A stretch of 64,000 bases of DNA from BPIH01 sp042408535 (GTDB lineage: Bacteria; Chloroflexota; Limnocylindria; Limnocylindrales; CSP1-4). Positions 16,821 to 23,799 of the stretch are shown here, one piece after another. How positions within the stretch are numbered: the stretch's first letter is position 1; the number at the start of each line of letters is the position of its first letter. Position numbers and translations under genes: made by a program. The DNA lies in the NCBI GenBank assembly GCA_042408535.1, contig JBHORA010000204.1, positions 55,852-119,851 of the forward strand. Reading direction: 5' to 3'. The notes beneath the pieces are model-generated. The model was not told where the DNA came from and searched no databases. It worked only from the letters and a program-made list of their open reading frames with translations.

Positions 16821-17377
16821 TAGACCTCGAGGACCTCCTGTTCCTTGTGCCCCCCAACGCGGTCGACCTCGGCGATGAAGCGGTCGGTCAGCCGCTGGAG
16901 GGCCTCGAGGAGGCGGTGGGCCTCGTCGGCCCCGATCTCGCCAGCTCGCTCGGCCTTCCGGATCTCGTCGGCCGCATCCCGGCGAAGGTTCCGGATCTCG
17001 ACCCGGGCCTCCTCCATCCGCTTGTGGACGAGCCGGACGAGCTCCCGCCGCCGCTCTTCGGTGAGGGGCGGCACGTTGAGGCGGACGACGGTCCCGTCGA
17101 CGTTCGGCATGAGGCCGATGTCGCTCTTGATGATCGCCTTCTCGATGGCGCCGAGGACGCTCCGGTCCCAGGGCTGGATGACGATCTGGTGCGGCTCCGG
17201 AACGCTGATCCCAGCGAGCTGGTTCAGCGGGGTCGCCGTGCCGTAGTAGTCGACGGGGATGCGCTCTACGAGGGCGGCCGAGGCGCGCCCGGTCCGGAGC
17301 CCGGCGAAGTCGCGCTCCATGACCTCGACGGCGCGGGCCATCTTCCGCTCGGTGGCGGCGAGGATCTCGTTCGTCAC
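16820..17377 (-). CDS. frr: Ribosome recycling factor
   Basis: Splits post-termination ribosomes together with EF-G. The 185-residue length is exactly typical. The three-helix bundle and the small domain are recognisable: DFAGLRTGRASAALVERI, YYGTATPLNQLAGISVPEP, and RKAERAGEIGADEAHRL near the C-terminus. Its GTG start overlaps the pyrH stop as GTGA. The pyrH-frr-uppS order is widely conserved. Confidence 0.97.
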   Translation of the reverse strand: MTNEILAATERKMARAVEVMERDFAGLRTGRASAALVERIPVDYYGTATPLNQLAGISVPEPHQIVIQPWDRSVLGAIEKAIIKSDIGLMPNVDGTVVRLNVPPLTEERRRELVRLVHKRMEEARVEIRNLRRDAADEIRKAERAGEIGADEAHRLLEALQRLTDRFIAEVDRVGGHKEQEVLEV

Positions 17378-18168
17378 TGGCCACCTCCTCGGGGTCCGTC
17401 TTCGGGGCCGATCCGGGTCCCGACGGGTTCGCCGAGGGCGACCCGCCGGATGTTGTCGGGCGCATTGAGGTCGAAGACGACGATCGGCAGCCCGTTCTCC
17501 ATGCAGAGCGAGACGGCGGCTGCGTCGAGGACCTTCAGCTGGTCCCGGAGCAGGTCGGTGTAGTCGAGGTGGCTGTAGCGCCGCGCCTCGGGGTGGGTCA
17601 CCGGGTCGGCGTCGTAGACACCGTCGACCTTCGTCGCCTTCAAGAGGACCTCCGCCCCGATCTCGACGGCCCGCAGGGCAGCCGCCGTGTCGGTCGTGAA
17701 GTAGGGGTTGCCGGTCCCGGCGACGAAGATGACGACCCGGCCTTTCTCGAGGTGACGGACCGCCCGGCGGCGGATGTACGGCTCGGCGACCTCGTTCATG
17801 GCGATGGCGCTCATGACCCGCGTCGGGACACCGACCCGCTCGAGGGCATCCTGGAGGGCGAGGCCATTCATGACCGTCGCCAGCATGCCGATGTAATCGC
17901 CCGTGGCGCGGTCCATGCCGCGAGCCGCTGCAGCGAGGCCGCGGAAGATGTTGCCGCCGCCGACGACGATGCCGACCTCCACCCCGAGACGATGGACCTC
18001 CGCGATTTGGCGAGCGATGAAGGTGCAGAACTCCGGATCGACGCCGTACTGGCGCGAGCCGAGGAGGGCCTCACCCGACAGCTTCAGGAGGATCCGTCGG
18101 TAGCGGAGGGCAGGCGCAACGACCTCCGTCGCCGGGGCGGTGGTCGTCGCCGGGGCGGTGGTCGTCAC
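17374..18168 (-). CDS. pyrH: Uridylate kinase
   Basis: Phosphorylates UMP to UDP with ATP. An amino-acid-kinase fold runs from residue 20: RRILLKLSGEALLG, GIVVGGGNIFRG, GDYIGMLATVMNGLALQDAL, FVAGTGNPYFTTDTAAALRA and KATKVDGVYDADP. The first 20 residues are a Thr/Ala/Pro-rich extension encoded by two copies of an 18-base repeat (18128-18163). At 264 residues it is 20-25 longer than usual because of that extension. It begins at GTG 18168, five bases downstream of the tsf stop. Confidence 0.96.
   Translation of the reverse strand: MTTTAPATTTAPATEVVAPALRYRRILLKLSGEALLGSRQYGVDPEFCTFIARQIAEVHRLGVEVGIVVGGGNIFRGLAAAARGMDRATGDYIGMLATVMNGLALQDALERVGVPTRVMSAIAMNEVAEPYIRRRAVRHLEKGRVVIFVAGTGNPYFTTDTAAALRAVEIGAEVLLKATKVDGVYDADPVTHPEARRYSHLDYTDLLRDQLKVLDAAAVSLCMENGLPIVVFDLNAPDNIRRVALGEPVGTRIGPEDGPRGGGQ
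18128..18163. repeat. 18-base in-frame tandem repeat, two copies, in the pyrH N-terminus
   Basis: Two identical 18-base units (first 18128-18145, second 18146-18163) encode the repeated Ala/Pro/Thr stretch at the UMP kinase N-terminus. The period is a multiple of three, so copy-number change would not shift the frame. Confidence 0.8.
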
Positions 18169-18172
18169 CTCG

Positions 18173-18772
18173 TCACGCCTCCTCCCCGAGGGCGTAGCGG
18201 GTGAAGCGACGGACCCGGATGTTCTCGCCGAGGGCTGCGATTCGATCGTTGATGAGGTCCCGGACCGTCCGATCCTCGTCTCGGAAGGGCTGCTCGAGGA
18301 GACAGACCTCCTGGTACCACTTCTTCAACTGGCCCTCGACGATCTGACCGCGGACGGCCTCCGGCTTCGCCGCGGTCGCGGGGTCGGCGAGGAGCTCGGC
18401 CCGCTTCGCCTCGACGACGTCAGCCGGGATGTCGTCGACGTCGACCCAGCGTGGCGCCAGACCAGCCACCTGGATGGCGAGGTCCCGGACGAGCTTCCCG
18501 AACTCCTCGGTCCGGGCCACGAAGTCCGTCTCGCAGTTCACCTCGATGAGGACGCCCAGCCTGCCGCCGGCGTGAATGTAGCTGCCGACGAGCCCCTCCC
18601 GGGCCTCCCGTCCGGCCTTCTTCGCGGCCGCCGCGAGGCCCCGTTCGCGGAGGATGCCGATGGCCGCCTCCAGATCTCCCCCCGCCTCCTCGAGGGCGCG
18701 CTTGCACTCCATGAACCCGGCACCGGTTCGGTCCCGGAGCTCCTTGACGGTCGCCGCCGTGATCGTTGCCAT
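18173..18772 (-). CDS. tsf: Elongation factor Ts
   Basis: Nucleotide exchange factor for EF-Tu. The N-terminal UBA-like domain reads VKELRDRTGAGFMECKRALE, followed by GDLEAAIGILRERGLAAAAK. The core contains GVLIEVNCETDFVARTEEF, the EF-Tu-contacting TDFVA segment. At 199 residues it is the short form, lacking most of the second core domain of E. coli Ts, as in Thermus and many Gram-positive or Chloroflexota species. The ATG at 18772 is the start; the gap to rpsB is 88 bases. Confidence 0.96.
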   Translation of the reverse strand: MATITAATVKELRDRTGAGFMECKRALEEAGGDLEAAIGILRERGLAAAAKKAGREAREGLVGSYIHAGGRLGVLIEVNCETDFVARTEEFGKLVRDLAIQVAGLAPRWVDVDDIPADVVEAKRAELLADPATAAKPEAVRGQIVEGQLKKWYQEVCLLEQPFRDEDRTVRDLINDRIAALGENIRVRRFTRYALGEEA

Positions 18773-18860
18773 GCTCTCCTGCTTTCGTCGTGCTCCTGCG
18801 TTCGGCCTGTTCGGTCCAGCGGGGCCAGCTCGGGGCCGACCCGTCGGCCGCGACCGAAGC

Positions 18861-19787
18861 TCAATCGATCTCCTCGGCCTCGTCCTCGGCGCGCCGCACC
18901 GGTGGGCGGTGGACGGCCCGACTGCCCTCGACCCGAGTCCCGGGAAGGAGGTCCTCCTCGTCGAAGTCCGGCTCGAAGGTGAGCGAGCCACCCCCGGCGA
19001 CGGCCGCCACGAGCTCCTCGCTCGCCTCTTCAGCGAGCGCCCCGACGGCCTCGGCGACGCTCGGCGCCGCCTCGGGCTCGGGCTCGGCGGCCGCCCGGGC
19101 GGCACGCTCCCGAGCTCCTTCGAGGCAGGCGTCGGCGACGAGGCTGCAGAGGAGGCGGATCGAGCGGATGGCGTCGTCGTTGGCGGGGATGATGTAGTCA
19201 ATGAGGTCCGGATCGACGTTCGTGTCACCGGTTCCGATGACGGGAATCTCGAGCTTGTTCGCCTCGGTGACCGCGATGTGCTCGCGGTGGGGATCGATGA
19301 TGAAGACCGCCCCTGGCAGGCGCCGCATCCGCCGGATTCCGCCAAGCGTCGCCTGGAGCCGGGAGAGCTCGTCGGCCAGGCGGGCCGCCTCCTTTTTCGG
19401 GAGGCGTTCGAACTCGCCGGCCGCCTGCCGGGCCTCGAGCTGCTCGAGGAGGGCGACCCGCTTCTTGATCGTCACGAAGTTCGTCAGCATCCCACCGAGC
19501 CAGCGCTTCACGACGTAGGGCTGGCCGGCTCGGGTCGCCTCCTCGGCGACGGGCTCCTGGGCCTGCTTCTTCGTCCCCACGAAGAGGATCGTGTCGCCTC
19601 GGGCGACCGTCTCTCGGGCGAAGTCGAGGGCGACGTCGAGTCGCTTGACGGTCTGGGCGAGGTCGATGATGTGGATCCCGTTGCGCTCCGCGAAGATGAA
19701 GGGGCGCATCTTCGGGTTCCAGCGGCGCGTCTGGTGGCCGAAGTGAACGCCGGCCTCCAGGAGCTGCCGCATCGTCACGGACGGCAC
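18861..19787 (-). CDS. rpsB: 30S ribosomal protein S2
   Basis: Binds late to the small subunit and bridges head and body. Typical segments: LLEAGVHFGHQTRRWNPKM, NGIHIIDLAQTV, LFVGTKKQAQEPV, RWLGGMLTNF, and FIIDPHREHIAVTEANKL. The S2 core ends near residue 225; an acidic, Ala/Glu-rich tail of about 80 residues extends the protein to 308. The GTG start at 19787 has AGGAGG eight bases upstream. It heads the rpsB-ispG operon and carries a long, structured leader. Confidence 0.97.
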   Translation of the reverse strand: MPSVTMRQLLEAGVHFGHQTRRWNPKMRPFIFAERNGIHIIDLAQTVKRLDVALDFARETVARGDTILFVGTKKQAQEPVAEEATRAGQPYVVKRWLGGMLTNFVTIKKRVALLEQLEARQAAGEFERLPKKEAARLADELSRLQATLGGIRRMRRLPGAVFIIDPHREHIAVTEANKLEIPVIGTGDTNVDPDLIDYIIPANDDAIRSIRLLCSLVADACLEGARERAARAAAEPEPEAAPSVAEAVGALAEEASEELVAAVAGGGSLTFEPDFDEEDLLPGTRVEGSRAVHRPPVRRAEDEAEEID

Positions 19788-19832
19788 GTAGGCAACCTCC
19801 TGTTCGGTTCAACCGCCGCGGCCGCGCCAGCA

Positions 19833-19872
19833 GGAGCCGGCCCCGCGCGTCGGCTCGGCCGACGCGGGCTCC
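19833..19872 (-). promoter_or_regulatory. Strong RNA hairpin in the rpsB leader, possible S2 autoregulatory element
   Basis: CGCGTCGGC and GCCGACGCG (19846-19866) form a perfect 9-bp stem with a three-base loop. GGAGCC (19833-19838) and GGCTCC (19867-19872) can pair outside it, leaving a one-sided bulge. The element lies in the middle of the roughly 160-base leader between the predicted promoter and the ribosome site. Ribosomal-protein leaders commonly hold autoregulatory structures; similarity to a known S2 leader was not established. Confidence 0.5.
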
Positions 19873-19952
19873 GGCACCGACCCGCTGGAAGGCAGACCGC
19901 GTGTGAGCTCCGCCGGACGGCGGGCGACCGCCACCGGAGTGACGGCGGCCGG

Positions 19953-19961
19953 AGTGTACCA
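19953..19961 (-). promoter_or_regulatory. Extended -10 promoter element of rpsB
   Basis: The minus strand reads TGGTACACT. TGn before a TACACT box is an extended -10 element; no -35 is visible at the expected distance. Transcription would start near 19946. Confidence 0.5.
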
Positions 19962-20031
19962 CAGGGCGTCGCTGCGCCCGGGTCTGCCGGCCCGGTCGTC
20001 CCGGCACCCCCGACGCCTCGGCGACGGGAGC

Positions 20032-20424
20032 TCACTCGATCCCCCGGAGGTGCCGAACGGCGATCCCGTCGCCCGGCGCGGGGTCCGGTTCGACGACGAC
20101 GACGTCGAGCCGGATCGGGGCGACGGGCAGGGGCCGCCCGTCGGGGAGCCGCCCCGCGGCGAGGAGCCCGAGGACGGCCCGCCGGAGACGGCTCCGCTTC
20201 CGGCGATCGACGCTCTCCTCGGGGAGGCCGAAGTCTCGCCTGGCTCGCCAGCGGACCTCGACGGCGACGAGCTCGGGCGGCGGCCCGGGATCGAGGGCGA
20301 CGAGGTCGAGTTCGTCACGCCCGACGCGGACGTGGCGGCCGAGGATCCGCCAGCCACTGGCCCGCAGGCGGGCGGCGACGAGCGCTTCGGCGGCATCACC
20401 GAGGCGCTGCTGTCGGGTTCGCAC
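20032..20424 (-). CDS. yraN: YraN/UPF0102-family endonuclease-like protein
   Basis: Small protein with a restriction-endonuclease-like fold, often next to rnhB; its cellular function is unsettled (proposed in DNA repair or recombination). The family pattern is visible: RLGDAAEALVAARLRASGWR, then the putative active-site residues in GRDELDLVALD and LVAVEVRWR. The GTG at 20424 gives 130 residues, close to the usual 115-130. The ribosome site is weak. It lies after rnhB in the same direction with a 118-base gap that shows nothing else. Confidence 0.85.
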   Translation of the reverse strand: MRTRQQRLGDAAEALVAARLRASGWRILGRHVRVGRDELDLVALDPGPPPELVAVEVRWRARRDFGLPEESVDRRKRSRLRRAVLGLLAAGRLPDGRPLPVAPIRLDVVVVEPDPAPGDGIAVRHLRGIE

Positions 20425-20542
20425 CGAGCCATCGTCGCCGAGTCCGCGTAGCGGCGGCTCACCCGGAGGGTCCGCTCCAACCCCGCCGGCGACCTGTCGC
20501 TGCGGTCCGCCCGAGATCGAGGCCGGGGTGGCCCCGATCGGG

Positions 20543-21280
20543 TCAGGTCCCGCCCACCTCGGCGAGCCAGAGGTCGAGCTGCTCGATCTCGGCGCAGGAG
20601 GCGAAGCTTCGCCGGTGAATCGGACTGAGCCCGAGCCGAGCGAGGGCGGCTCGGTGCTCGGGAGCCGCATAGCCCTTGTTCGCCGCCAGCCCGTAGCCTG
20701 GATAGACGCTGTCGAGCTCGACCATGAGCCGGTCCCGCTCGACCTTGGCAAGGACCGAGGCCGCGGCGACGGAGGCGCAGAGCCGGTCGGCGTCGACGAC
20801 GACTCGCTGCGGCAAGGGGACCTCGGGGAAGGCGAGGGAGCCGTCGAGGATGAGGGCGTCGGGTCGGACAGCGAGCCGACCGGCGGCGAGGTTCGCGGCG
20901 AGGAGGGTCGCCTGGAGGATGTTGATCCGGTCGATGACGGCCGGCCAGACGGAGGCGACGGCCCAGGCGACGGCCCGGGCCCGGAGCTCGGCGGCGAGAC
21001 GCTCCCGCTCGGCGGCTCTGAGGAGCTTCGAATCGCGCAGCCCGTCGGGGACCCAGTTCGGGGGGAGGATGACCGCCGCCGCCGTCACCGGCCCGGCGAG
21101 GCAGCCGCGTCCGACCTCGTCGACCCCTGCCACGAAGCGGCAGCCGAGATCGCGGAGCCGCCGCTCCTCGGCGAGATCGGGGTCGAGCCGCAAGCGGTGG
21201 AGGGCGGCCCTGGCTGGCCTCGGCGGTGCGCCGCTCCCTCGTGAGGCGTTCGATCGGGCCTGGACGAGGGGGCGCGCCAT
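20543..21280 (-). CDS. rnhB: Ribonuclease HII
   Basis: Removes ribonucleotides from DNA and cleaves RNA in RNA-DNA hybrids. The signature VAGVDEVGRGCLAGPV carries the first two catalytic acids; LRDSKLLRAAERERLA, ILDGSLAF and ASVLAKVERDRLM follow, the first and last holding further active-site residues. The 245 residues include a 30-residue basic N-terminal extension. It begins at ATG 21280, 11 bases after rplS, and its order after rplS and before yraN is common in bacteria. Confidence 0.95.
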   Translation of the reverse strand: MARPLVQARSNASRGSGAPPRPARAALHRLRLDPDLAEERRLRDLGCRFVAGVDEVGRGCLAGPVTAAAVILPPNWVPDGLRDSKLLRAAERERLAAELRARAVAWAVASVWPAVIDRINILQATLLAANLAAGRLAVRPDALILDGSLAFPEVPLPQRVVVDADRLCASVAAASVLAKVERDRLMVELDSVYPGYGLAANKGYAAPEHRAALARLGLSPIHRRSFASCAEIEQLDLWLAEVGGT

Positions 21281-21291
21281 CGGCCCGACGG

Positions 21292-21639
21292 CTAGCTCGG
21301 CCGGCGTTCGCGGAGGGTCGCTGCCTTCCCGACCCGGCGCCGGAGGTAGTACAGCTTCGCCCGCCGGGCCTCGCCGTGACGGACGATCTCGATCCGCTCG
21401 ATCCGTGAACTGTGGAGGCGGAAGGTTCGCTCCACCCCGACCCCGCTCGCGATCCGGCGGACCGTGACCGACTCGTTGATCCCGCCGCCGCGGAGCCGGA
21501 TGACCGTCCCTTCGAAGACCTGAATCCGCTCGCGATTGCCCTCGACGACCTTCGCCGCCACCCGGATCGTATCGCCCGGGCTGATCTCGGGGAGGTCGGT
21601 GCGGAGCTGATCGGCAACGATGTCGTCGAGGACGTTCAC
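21292..21639 (-). CDS. rplS: 50S ribosomal protein L19
   Basis: Sits at the subunit interface. The 115-residue protein is typical in length and sequence: ISPGDTIRVAAKVVEGNRER, QVFEGTVIRLRGGGINESVT, RRIASGVGVERTFRLHS and RRAKLYYLRRRVGKAA. The GTG start at 21639 is chosen because the L19 domain starts there and AGGA lies upstream; the longer open frame to 21753 covers the leader and promoter. It is separated from trmD and has its own promoter. Confidence 0.96.
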   Translation of the reverse strand: MNVLDDIVADQLRTDLPEISPGDTIRVAAKVVEGNRERIQVFEGTVIRLRGGGINESVTVRRIASGVGVERTFRLHSSRIERIEIVRHGEARRAKLYYLRRRVGKAATLRERRPS

Positions 21640-21659
21640 GGACGGGTCCTGTTCTCGGG

Positions 21660-21675
21660 GGCGGCCGCGGCCGCC
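21660..21675. repeat. 16-bp perfect GC palindrome in the rplS leader
   Basis: GGCGGCCGCGGCCGCC is identical to its reverse complement and lies 20 bases upstream of the rplS start, close to the ribosome site. It could form a leader hairpin or be incidental in GC-rich DNA. Confidence 0.45.
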
Positions 21676-21727
21676 GCGCTGGGTGGTCGGTCGGGGTCGA
21701 GCGCGGTCACCCGCGCAGCGAGGGCGG

Positions 21728-21736
21728 AGTATAGCA
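21728..21736 (-). promoter_or_regulatory. Extended -10 promoter element of rplS
   Basis: TGCTATACT on the minus strand, five of six matches to TATAAT plus the TGn extension, about 80 bases before the rplS start. No convincing -35 box. Confidence 0.5.
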
Positions 21737-21765
21737 CGGTCCCCCGGCGCCACCGCCCATCCGCC

Positions 21766-21843
21766 GCCTCCCGGCTAGCCGCTCCCTCCCCCGGGCTGCC
21801 CGGCGCCTCCCGGCTAGCCGCTCTTTCCCCCGGGCTGGCCGGC
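21766..21843. repeat. 39-base tandem duplication spanning the trmD stop codon
   Basis: Two near-identical 39-base units lie head to tail (21766-21804 and 21805-21843). The right-hand unit contains the last codons and TAG of trmD; the left-hand unit repeats them after the stop, in the same frame because 39 is a multiple of three. Confidence 0.75.
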
Positions 21844-22614
21844 TCGCCCGTCGGCATCGTCGGGCAGGTGGCCGAGCTCATCGACGGCAGCACGCTCGCG
21901 ACGGAGCTCCTCGAGGATCGCCGCCGCCTCGGGGTCGAGGATCCGCCCCTCGAGGAGATCCGGCCGCCGCTCGAGGGTCCGCCGGATCGCCTCCCGGCGG
22001 CGCCAGCGCCGGACCGCCTCGTGGTGGCCGCTCCGCAGGACGGCCGGCACGGAGCGGCCCCGGAAGGTTGCCGGACGGGTGTACTGGGGGTACTCGAGGA
22101 GGCCATCAGCGAAGGACTCTTCGGCCGTCGAGGCCGGATCGATCGCCCCGGGTAGGAGGCGGAGGACGGCGTCGAGGATGACGAGGGCGGCGATCTCGCC
22201 GCCGCTGAGCACGACATCGCCGATCGAGAGCTCGAGGTCGACGAGCTCGCGGATCCGCTCGTCGACGCCCTCGTAGCGGGGGCAGACGATGACGAGATGC
22301 GAGCGTCGGGCGAGGTCCCGCGCCCGCTCCTGGCGGAAGGGCTCCCCGCCCGGATCGGGAAGGACGACGAAGGAGTCGGGGCGTCGGAGCTCATCGAGGG
22401 CGGCCGCCACCGGCTCCGGTCGGAGGACCATGCCCGCGCCCCCGCCGTACGGGTAATCGTCGACGACGCGGTGGCGGCCGAGCCCCCAGCGTCGGAGGTC
22501 GTGGACCCGGAGGACGGCGAGGCGGCGCTCGAGGGCCCGGCCCGGGATGCTCGCCCGAAGGGGGACCTCGACGACCTCGGGGAAGAGGGTGAGGACGTCG
22601 ATCTCGAGGCTCAC
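21814..22614 (-). CDS. trmD: tRNA (guanine-37-N1)-methyltransferase
   Basis: Methylates G37 next to the anticodon, preventing frameshifting. SPOUT-fold motifs are present: VLTLFPEVVEVPLRASIPGR, VDDYPYGGGAGMVLRPEP, CPRYEGVDERI and ELSIGDVVLSGGEIAALVI, the trefoil-knot SAM site. After the core, RGRSVPAVLRSGHHEAVRRW is typical. The protein is 266 residues with a short Gly/Pro tail duplicated downstream. The GTG overlaps the rimM stop as GTGA. Confidence 0.96.
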   Translation of the reverse strand: MSLEIDVLTLFPEVVEVPLRASIPGRALERRLAVLRVHDLRRWGLGRHRVVDDYPYGGGAGMVLRPEPVAAALDELRRPDSFVVLPDPGGEPFRQERARDLARRSHLVIVCPRYEGVDERIRELVDLELSIGDVVLSGGEIAALVILDAVLRLLPGAIDPASTAEESFADGLLEYPQYTRPATFRGRSVPAVLRSGHHEAVRRWRRREAIRRTLERRPDLLEGRILDPEAAAILEELRRERAAVDELGHLPDDADGRAGQPGGKSG

Positions 22615-23261
22615 GACTCCACCCCGGAGCTCGCCCTCGGGAGGTGAGAGCGCCGCCGCCGCCGAGTCGCCTCCGTCCCACCGGCGCCGCTCCCCGATCG
22701 ACGGCGGAACCCCCGCCCTGGATGCGGTCCCGGCTCGTCAGGGCTGGGCCGTGCCCCGGGTCCCTCGAGGCCAAGGGAGACTCGGTCGACGACGACGCCC
22801 TCGCCGGCCGGGTCGAAGACGCGGACGACGCTGGTGACGACGGGAACCTCGAGGTCGCCAAGGGGTCCTGCCACGCTCAGGACCTCCGCCCCGCCGGCCC
22901 GGTAGACGCCGATGACCCGGCCGAGGTCCTGGCCACGCTCGTCGCGGACGGTCACGCCGACGAGCTCGTGCCAGTAGACGTGACCCGCCGGCAGGGGCTC
23001 GGCCGCCTCGATCTCGAGGTACCGCCCCCGGAGCGCTTCGGCACTCGTGCGATCGCCGACCTCGGCGAAGCGGACCCGCCAGCTGGCACGCTCCCGGGCA
23101 GCCTCGACGATCGTCAAGGGTTCCGGGTCGCCCTCCCGGTAGAGGCGGCCGCCGACAGCGAAGCGGATCTCCGGTCGGTCGGTGAGGGGCTCGAGGCGAA
23201 CGGCACCCCCGAGGCCGTGGACGCCCCGCACCCGGGCGACGACGAGCCGCTCGGGCGTCAG
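22611..23261 (-). CDS. rimM: 16S rRNA processing protein RimM, with probable CTG start
   Basis: Assists maturation of the 30S head and binds S19. The first GTG (23231) lies inside the conserved first strand, which reads TPERLVVARVRGVHGLGG when translated from further upstream. The only start fitting this is CTG at 23261, which overlaps the khpA stop as CTGA and has GGAG five bases before it. The PRC-barrel half contains VYWHELVGVTVRDERGQDLG. A basic Arg/Gly/Ser tail of about 45 residues follows. Length from CTG is 216. It stands between khpA and trmD as usual. Confidence 0.92.
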   Translation of the reverse strand: MTPERLVVARVRGVHGLGGAVRLEPLTDRPEIRFAVGGRLYREGDPEPLTIVEAARERASWRVRFAEVGDRTSAEALRGRYLEIEAAEPLPAGHVYWHELVGVTVRDERGQDLGRVIGVYRAGGAEVLSVAGPLGDLEVPVVTSVVRVFDPAGEGVVVDRVSLGLEGPGARPSPDEPGPHPGRGFRRRSGSGAGGTEATRRRRRSHLPRASSGVES

Positions 23262-23491
23262 ACGATCTCCAGCGCGATCGGCTCGCCCTCGCGGGCGGCC
23301 ATGACCTTCAGGAGGGTCCGGAGCGCCTTGGCGACGCTCCCGTTGCGACCGATGACCTTCCCCATGTCGTCCTCGGCGACGTGGAGCTCGATCGTCGTCC
23401 CGTCGCGGCCCTTGACGACCTCGACCCGAACGGCGTCGGGTTCATCGACGAGGGCGCGGGCGACGTACTCGACGAGGTCGGCGGCGGCCAC
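23258..23491 (-). CDS. khpA: KH-domain RNA-binding protein KhpA
   Basis: A 77-residue single KH domain, the full length of the family, with the GXXG loop in MGKVIGRNGSVAKALRTLL. KhpA proteins bind RNA, often as a heterodimer with KhpB, and affect cell division and sRNA function in Gram-positive bacteria. It starts at GTG 23491 with GGGGAGGGG upstream. The rpsP-khpA-rimM-trmD order is widespread. Confidence 0.94.
   Translation of the reverse strand: MAAADLVEYVARALVDEPDAVRVEVVKGRDGTTIELHVAEDDMGKVIGRNGSVAKALRTLLKVMAAREGEPIALEIV
23267..23270 (-). promoter_or_regulatory. Ribosome site GGAG deciding the rimM CTG start
   Basis: GGAG on the minus strand, five bases before the CTG at 23261, within the last codons of khpA. 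The alternative GTG at 23231 has no purine-rich stretch upstream. Confidence 0.55.
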
Positions 23492-23502
23492 CTTCCCCTC
23501 CC

Positions 23503-23757
23503 CTACTTCGCCGCCGGCAGGACGCCGGCGAGCTTGAAGAGACGAACGACCGGCTCCGACGGCTGGGCGCCGTGTTCGAGCCAGTAGCGCGCCCGCTCGG
23601 TGTCGATGGCGACCTCGACGGGTTCGGTCCGCGGGTTGTAGTGACCGATCGTCTCGATCGCTCGGCCGTCCCGGGCGCTCCGGCCATCGGCGACGACGAC
23701 GCGGTAGGCGGGCTGCTTCTTCGCCCCCACCCGGCTGAGTCTGATGCGAACTGCCAT
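23503..23757 (-). CDS. rpsP: 30S ribosomal protein S16
   Basis: Early-assembling small-subunit protein. The 84-residue sequence is full length: MAVRIRLSRVGAKKQPAYRV, then VVADGRSARDGRAIETIGHY, and ERARYWLEHGAQPSEPV. The ATG at 23757 has AGGAG upstream. The gene follows the DUF3352 gene by 42 bases and starts the khpA-rimM-trmD series; no separate promoter was recognised, so it may be read from the ffh promoter. Confidence 0.97.
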   Translation of the reverse strand: MAVRIRLSRVGAKKQPAYRVVVADGRSARDGRAIETIGHYNPRTEPVEVAIDTERARYWLEHGAQPSEPVVRLFKLAGVLPAAK

Positions 23758-23799
23758 GCTCTCCTGGGTCTCCTTCGTTCGGTGCTGCGGTCTTCTAGG

